DNA from: JBFFXF01 sp041569895
GTDB lineage: Bacteria; Planctomycetota; UBA8108; JACQVS01
Length of the DNA stretch: 7,451 bases
Assembly (NCBI GenBank): GCA_041569895.1
Contig: JBFFXF010000330.1
Coordinates: forward strand, 1 to 7,451
Direction: 5' to 3'
In this document: piece by piece, positions 4,931-7,451 of the stretch
Layout: the number at the start of each line of letters is the position of its first letter
Numbering within the stretch: the stretch's first letter is position 1
Notes under the pieces: generated by a model
Database searches by the model: none
What the model was told of the DNA's origin: nothing
The model's input: only the letters and a program-made list of their open reading frames with translations
Program-made: the position numbers and the translations under genes

Positions 4931-6193
4931 ATGACCCTCACTCCACACCCGTCAGCGCGCCTGACCGTCGTCACGGTCCTCGCTGTTGTTGTTGCCGCGA
5001 TGATCAGCCCGCTCGCCCGCTGCGGTGAGTGGACCCGCTTTCGGGGGCCGAACGGCAGCGGGCTCAGCGACGATACCTCGGTGCCGACCTCGTGGACCGA
5101 GGACGGGTACAAGTGGAAGATCGCCATCCCGGGTCGCGGACACGCGCATCCGGTGTTCTGGGAGAATCGCGCGTTCCAGCCGACGGCGACCGAGGAGGGC
5201 AAGAAACGGGTGCTCCTCTGCCTCGAGGCCGACTCCGGGCGGACGCTCTGGTCGAAGACCTTCGACATGCCGACGCACCGCAAGCACCGCCTCAACAGCT
5301 ACGCGTCGAGCACGCCGGCGGTCGAGGCGAATCGCGTCTACGTCTCCTTCGGAACACCCGAGCAGTACGTGGTCACCGCCCTCGATCACGCGGGCGAGAT
5401 CATCTGGTCGCGCGACTTCGGTCCCTTCTCGGCGAATCACGGGCACGCCAGCTCGCCGATCATCGTCGAGGACATGCTGATCGTGCAGAACGACAACGAC
5501 GAGAAGAGCTTCGTCGTCGCCGTGGACAAGAAGACCGGCGACACGCGCTGGAAGACCGATCGACGCAGCGCCAAGGCCTCCTACAGCACGCCGTGCGTTC
5601 GGTGGAAGGAGGGCGGCGCGCCGGAGATCGTCGTCAACAGCCAGGCGCACGGCATCGCGGTGCTCGACGCCCGCACGGGCGATCCCCGTTGGGAGGCGCC
5701 GGTCTTCGCTTTGCGCACGTGCTCGTCGCCGGTGATCTCCGAGGGCGGCCTCGTCTTCGGCACCTGCGGCTCGGGCGGCGGGGGCAACACGCTCGCGGCG
5801 ATGCGGTTCGGCGGCTCGGGGGACGTCTCGGCGACGCACCTCGCCTTCAAGCTCGAGCACTCGATCCCGTACGTGCCGACGCCGGTCGTCAAGGGCGATC
5901 GCATCTACCTGTGGAACAACCGCGGCATCGTCAGCTGCTATCGCGCCTCGCGGGGGGGCGAGCCGATCTGGCGCCGTCGCGTCGATGGAACGTACTTCAG
6001 CTCGCCGATCTGCGTCGGCGACCGTCTCTACAACGCGTCGGTCGAGGGCGAGGTGGTCGTCGTCGCGGCGGCTGACGAGTTCCGGGAGCTCGCCCGCAAC
6101 CCGATCGGCGATGGCACGCACACGACGCCGGCGGTCCATGATGGCCGCCTCTACGTGCGGACCTTCTCGCACCTGATCTGCATCGGGAAGTGA
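4931..6193 (+). CDS. secreted PQQ-binding-like beta-propeller repeat protein
   Basis: A 420-residue protein with a Sec signal peptide (basic N-terminus, hydrophobic LTVVTVLAVVVAAMI at 11-25, likely cleavage just before GEW at 32). The mature protein opens with WTRFRGPNGSG (34-44) and VPTSWTEDGYKWKIAIPGRG (51-70), the hallmark start of the PQQ-like propellers abundant in Planctomycetota. Repeating blades follow, each with a segment like LCLEADSGRTLWSK (97-109), ALDHAGEIIWSRDF (150-163), AVDKKTGDTRWKTD (197-210), VLDARTGDPRWEAP (244-257) and CYRASRGGEPIWRR (336-349). I count about seven to eight. No dehydrogenase active-site cluster or haem motif is visible, so it is more likely a binding or scaffold protein than a PQQ enzyme. 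LARC at 28-31 is not a proper lipobox. The start is 6 bp after the sulfatase stop and has a weak Shine-Dalgarno, suggesting translational coupling. Likely role, by inference only, is extracytoplasmic partner of the sulfatase. Confidence 0.88.
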   Translation: MTLTPHPSARLTVVTVLAVVVAAMISPLARCGEWTRFRGPNGSGLSDDTSVPTSWTEDGYKWKIAIPGRGHAHPVFWENRAFQPTATEEGKKRVLLCLEADSGRTLWSKTFDMPTHRKHRLNSYASSTPAVEANRVYVSFGTPEQYVVTALDHAGEIIWSRDFGPFSANHGHASSPIIVEDMLIVQNDNDEKSFVVAVDKKTGDTRWKTDRRSAKASYSTPCVRWKEGGAPEIVVNSQAHGIAVLDARTGDPRWEAPVFALRTCSSPVISEGGLVFGTCGSGGGGNTLAAMRFGGSGDVSATHLAFKLEHSIPYVPTPVVKGDRIYLWNNRGIVSCYRASRGGEPIWRRRVDGTYFSSPICVGDRLYNASVEGEVVVVAAADEFRELARNPIGDGTHTTPAVHDGRLYVRTFSHLICIGK

Positions 6194-6227
6194 CCGGCGC
6201 GCGACGCCGGACCGCCGCGCCGGTCAC
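6190..6227. terminator. bidirectional hairpin joining two convergent stop codons
   Basis: GTGACCGGCGCG (6190-6201) and CGCGCCGGTCAC (6216-6227) are perfect 12-bp complements around a 14-nt loop. The left arm holds the TGA of the propeller gene (6191-6193). The right arm holds, on the other strand, the TGA of anmK (6224-6226). The very GC-rich stem should stop or stabilise both transcripts. There is no T-tract on either side, so it is not a classical intrinsic terminator. Confidence 0.65.
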
Positions 6228-7378
6228 GCGGGCGGCAGGCAGAGCTTGCCGAGGACCGGCGCGACGCGACACCCGGTCGTCCCCGGAAAGGACGCCGGGA
6301 GACCCCAGACGTACGCCGCGGCCAGCACCGCGAAGGCCGCCGCCTCGCGGGCGAGCACGGGCCAGCCGAGACGATCGCTGGTCACGACGGGCAACGGGTC
6401 GAGTCGTTCCCCGAGCCGTCGCATCAGCGTCCGGTTGAGCGCCCCGCCGCCCGCGACGACGACGTCAGCGGGGCGCACGGGGAGTGACTCGATCGCGCGC
6501 GCGACGCTCTCGACGGTGAGCTCGGTGAGCGTCGCCAGCAGATCCTCCGGGCGCGGCTTCCCGCGCACGGTTGCGCGGACCCACGCGTCGTCGAACACCT
6601 CCCGTCCGGTCGACTTCGGCGCCGGTCTCCGGAAGTAGGGGTGAGCGAGCAGGCGGCCGAGCAGTCCGCGGTCGACCGATCCACGCGCGGCGAGCGCTCC
6701 GCCGCGATCCATGCGTCGCCGCCCGTCCGTGCGCCTCGCCGCGGCATCGATCAGCGCCACGCCCGGACCGGTGTCGAACGCGAGCGCCGGCCGTCCCCTT
6801 GCGTCGAGCAAAGTGACGTTGGCGATGCCGCCGATGTTCAGGCAGATGCGAGGCCGCCGGCGCGTTGCCGCGTCGGATCCGAAGAGCACCGCGTCCCCGA
6901 ACGGCACGAGCGGCGCACCCTCCCCGCCGGCCGCGATGTCGGCGGGGCGGAAGTCGGCGACCACCGCGCACCGCAGCGCCGCGGCGACCTCCGCCGCTTC
7001 GCCGATCTGCCACGAGACGGGCGGGCCGTCGCGCGCGGCGCGCGACCGGTGGAAGAGCGTGTGACCGTGACAGCCGACGACGTCGATGCGCGGTGACGAC
7101 TCCCGCTCGAGGTGCCGGGCGAGCGCACGTCCGAACGCCCGGCCGAGCCTGGCGTGCAGCGTGGCGAGGCGAGCGACCGACAGCGTCGGCGCGGCGAGCA
7201 GCTCATCACGCAGCGCGGCGGGGTACGCCCGGTCCCGCAGCGAGTGAAAGCGAGCCGTCAGGCGATCGCCGGACCGTGCCCGCTCGACGCGCACGAGCGC
7301 GGTCGTGATGCCGTTGCAGGACGTGCCGGACATCACGCCGCCCACGAGAAGCCGCCGCCGACCAGCGAGATTGGTCAT
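6224..7378 (-). CDS. anmK: anhydro-N-acetylmuramic acid kinase (AnmK family)
   Basis: A 384-residue cytoplasmic kinase of the ASKHA fold. AnmK hydrolyses the 1,6-anhydro bond and phosphorylates anhMurNAc to MurNAc-6-phosphate in peptidoglycan recycling. Family blocks are present in order: GGVMSGTS (13-20), CHGHTLFH (103-110), QIGEAAEVAAAL (124-135), ADFRPADIAAGGEGAPLVP (141-159), NIGGIANVTLLD (181-192), FDTGPG with the catalytic-base Asp202 (201-206), PKSTGREVF (254-262), DLLATLTELT (279-288), GGGALNRTLMRRL (310-322) and EAAAFAVLA (345-353). Length matches the family. Departures from the usual motifs are Asn22 and Thr25 where the loop normally reads GTSxDGxD, His106 for the Gln of SHGQT, and Val207 where Asn usually follows DTGPG. 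The core still looks functional, but substrate or kinetics may differ. The start at 7378 matches family N-termini. GAGG abuts the ATG, with no well-spaced Shine-Dalgarno. The leader is G-quadruplex-type array 2. No murQ or permease is visible nearby. Confidence 0.88.
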   Translation of the reverse strand: MTNLAGRRRLLVGGVMSGTSCNGITTALVRVERARSGDRLTARFHSLRDRAYPAALRDELLAAPTLSVARLATLHARLGRAFGRALARHLERESSPRIDVVGCHGHTLFHRSRAARDGPPVSWQIGEAAEVAAALRCAVVADFRPADIAAGGEGAPLVPFGDAVLFGSDAATRRRPRICLNIGGIANVTLLDARGRPALAFDTGPGVALIDAAARRTDGRRRMDRGGALAARGSVDRGLLGRLLAHPYFRRPAPKSTGREVFDDAWVRATVRGKPRPEDLLATLTELTVESVARAIESLPVRPADVVVAGGGALNRTLMRRLGERLDPLPVVTSDRLGWPVLAREAAAFAVLAAAYVWGLPASFPGTTGCRVAPVLGKLCLPPA

Positions 7379-7388
7379 CCTCGTCGTC

Positions 7389-7451
7389 CCCGTCCCCGTT
7401 CCCGTTCCCGTTCCCGTTCCCGTGCCCGTGCCCGTTCCCGTTCCCGTGCCC
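7389..7451. repeat. CCCGTN hexanucleotide array 2 (10 units, runs off the window), in the anmK leader
   Basis: Ten complete units with N = C, T, T, T, T, G, G, T, T, G (7389-7448) are followed by CCC at the window end, so the array is incomplete here. It begins 10 bp upstream of the anmK ATG. The anmK mRNA would therefore carry repeated GGG-NAC in its 5' leader, which matches the RNA G-quadruplex pattern. Same unit, same orientation and same T-rich centre as array 1 point to one repeat family. No promoter for anmK is visible inside the window. Confidence 0.9.

Noticed and set aside
4958..5026. Lipoprotein signal in the propeller protein (LARC)
   Set aside because: Arg occupies the position before Cys, where a lipobox needs Gly or Ala, so a normal Sec signal is more likely.
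4952..6172. 406-codon antisense frame opposite the propeller gene
   Set aside because: Arg/Asp/Ala-biased shadow without domains. The + strand frame has a signal peptide and clear propeller blades.

Overview
The window is 7.45 kb of very GC-rich DNA (my estimate is near 70 %) with strong G/C preference at third codon positions. Genes are packed tightly on both strands and I see no transposase, phage or CRISPR signal. A secreted formylglycine sulfatase sits directly upstream of a secreted PQQ-type beta-propeller whose mature N-terminus carries WTRFRGPNGSG. That pairing is typical of Planctomycetota and related PVC or Hydrogenedentota-like lineages. I infer such a bacterium, probably an uncultured or metagenomic genome, without being able to prove it.

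Layout from left to right. (1) 2-46 (+) looks like the last codons of a gene entering from the left. It overlaps tail to tail with 12-989 (-), a HIT/GalT-superfamily phosphorylase-like enzyme resembling GDP-hexose phosphorylases. Upstream of that, in the same direction, is a 26-codon Lys/Arg-only-like gene (1016-1096, -) that resembles the bS22 / AURKAIP1-COX24 mini ribosomal proteins. (2) A less GC-rich 98-bp divergent promoter region leads to a P1-family (DmpA/NylC-type) self-processing peptidase (1195-2136, +). (3) A sugar-phosphate isomerase/epimerase-type TIM barrel (2158-2976, -) faces the peptidase across a 21-bp gap made largely of a perfect palindrome. (4) Its start is only 21 bp from the divergent start of a three-gene + strand run: YjbQ family (2998-3393), N-sulfoglucosamine-sulfohydrolase-like sulfatase (3404-4924, TTG start) and PQQ-like propeller (4931-6193). 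(5) An AnmK-like anhydro-N-acetylmuramic acid kinase (6224-7378, -) converges on the propeller gene. The two stop codons lie in opposite arms of one perfect 12-bp hairpin.

The sulfatase and propeller probably work outside the cytoplasm on sulfated glycans. The isomerase and AnmK are cytoplasmic sugar enzymes that could fit amino-sugar use or wall recycling, but the link is only by proximity.

The least conventional element is a pair of CCCGTN hexanucleotide arrays (4848-4895 and 7389 to the window end). Their complementary strand is (NACGGG)n, a textbook G-quadruplex pattern. The first array has been read into the sulfatase C-terminus as an Arg-Pro/Arg-Ser tail. The second forms the immediate 5' leader of anmK with the G-rich strand as mRNA sense. 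I did not find a clearly new multi-gene system. The arrays, the mini ribosomal gene, the shared TCTTGA motif in both divergent promoters and the altered nucleotide-loop residues of AnmK deserve the second look.
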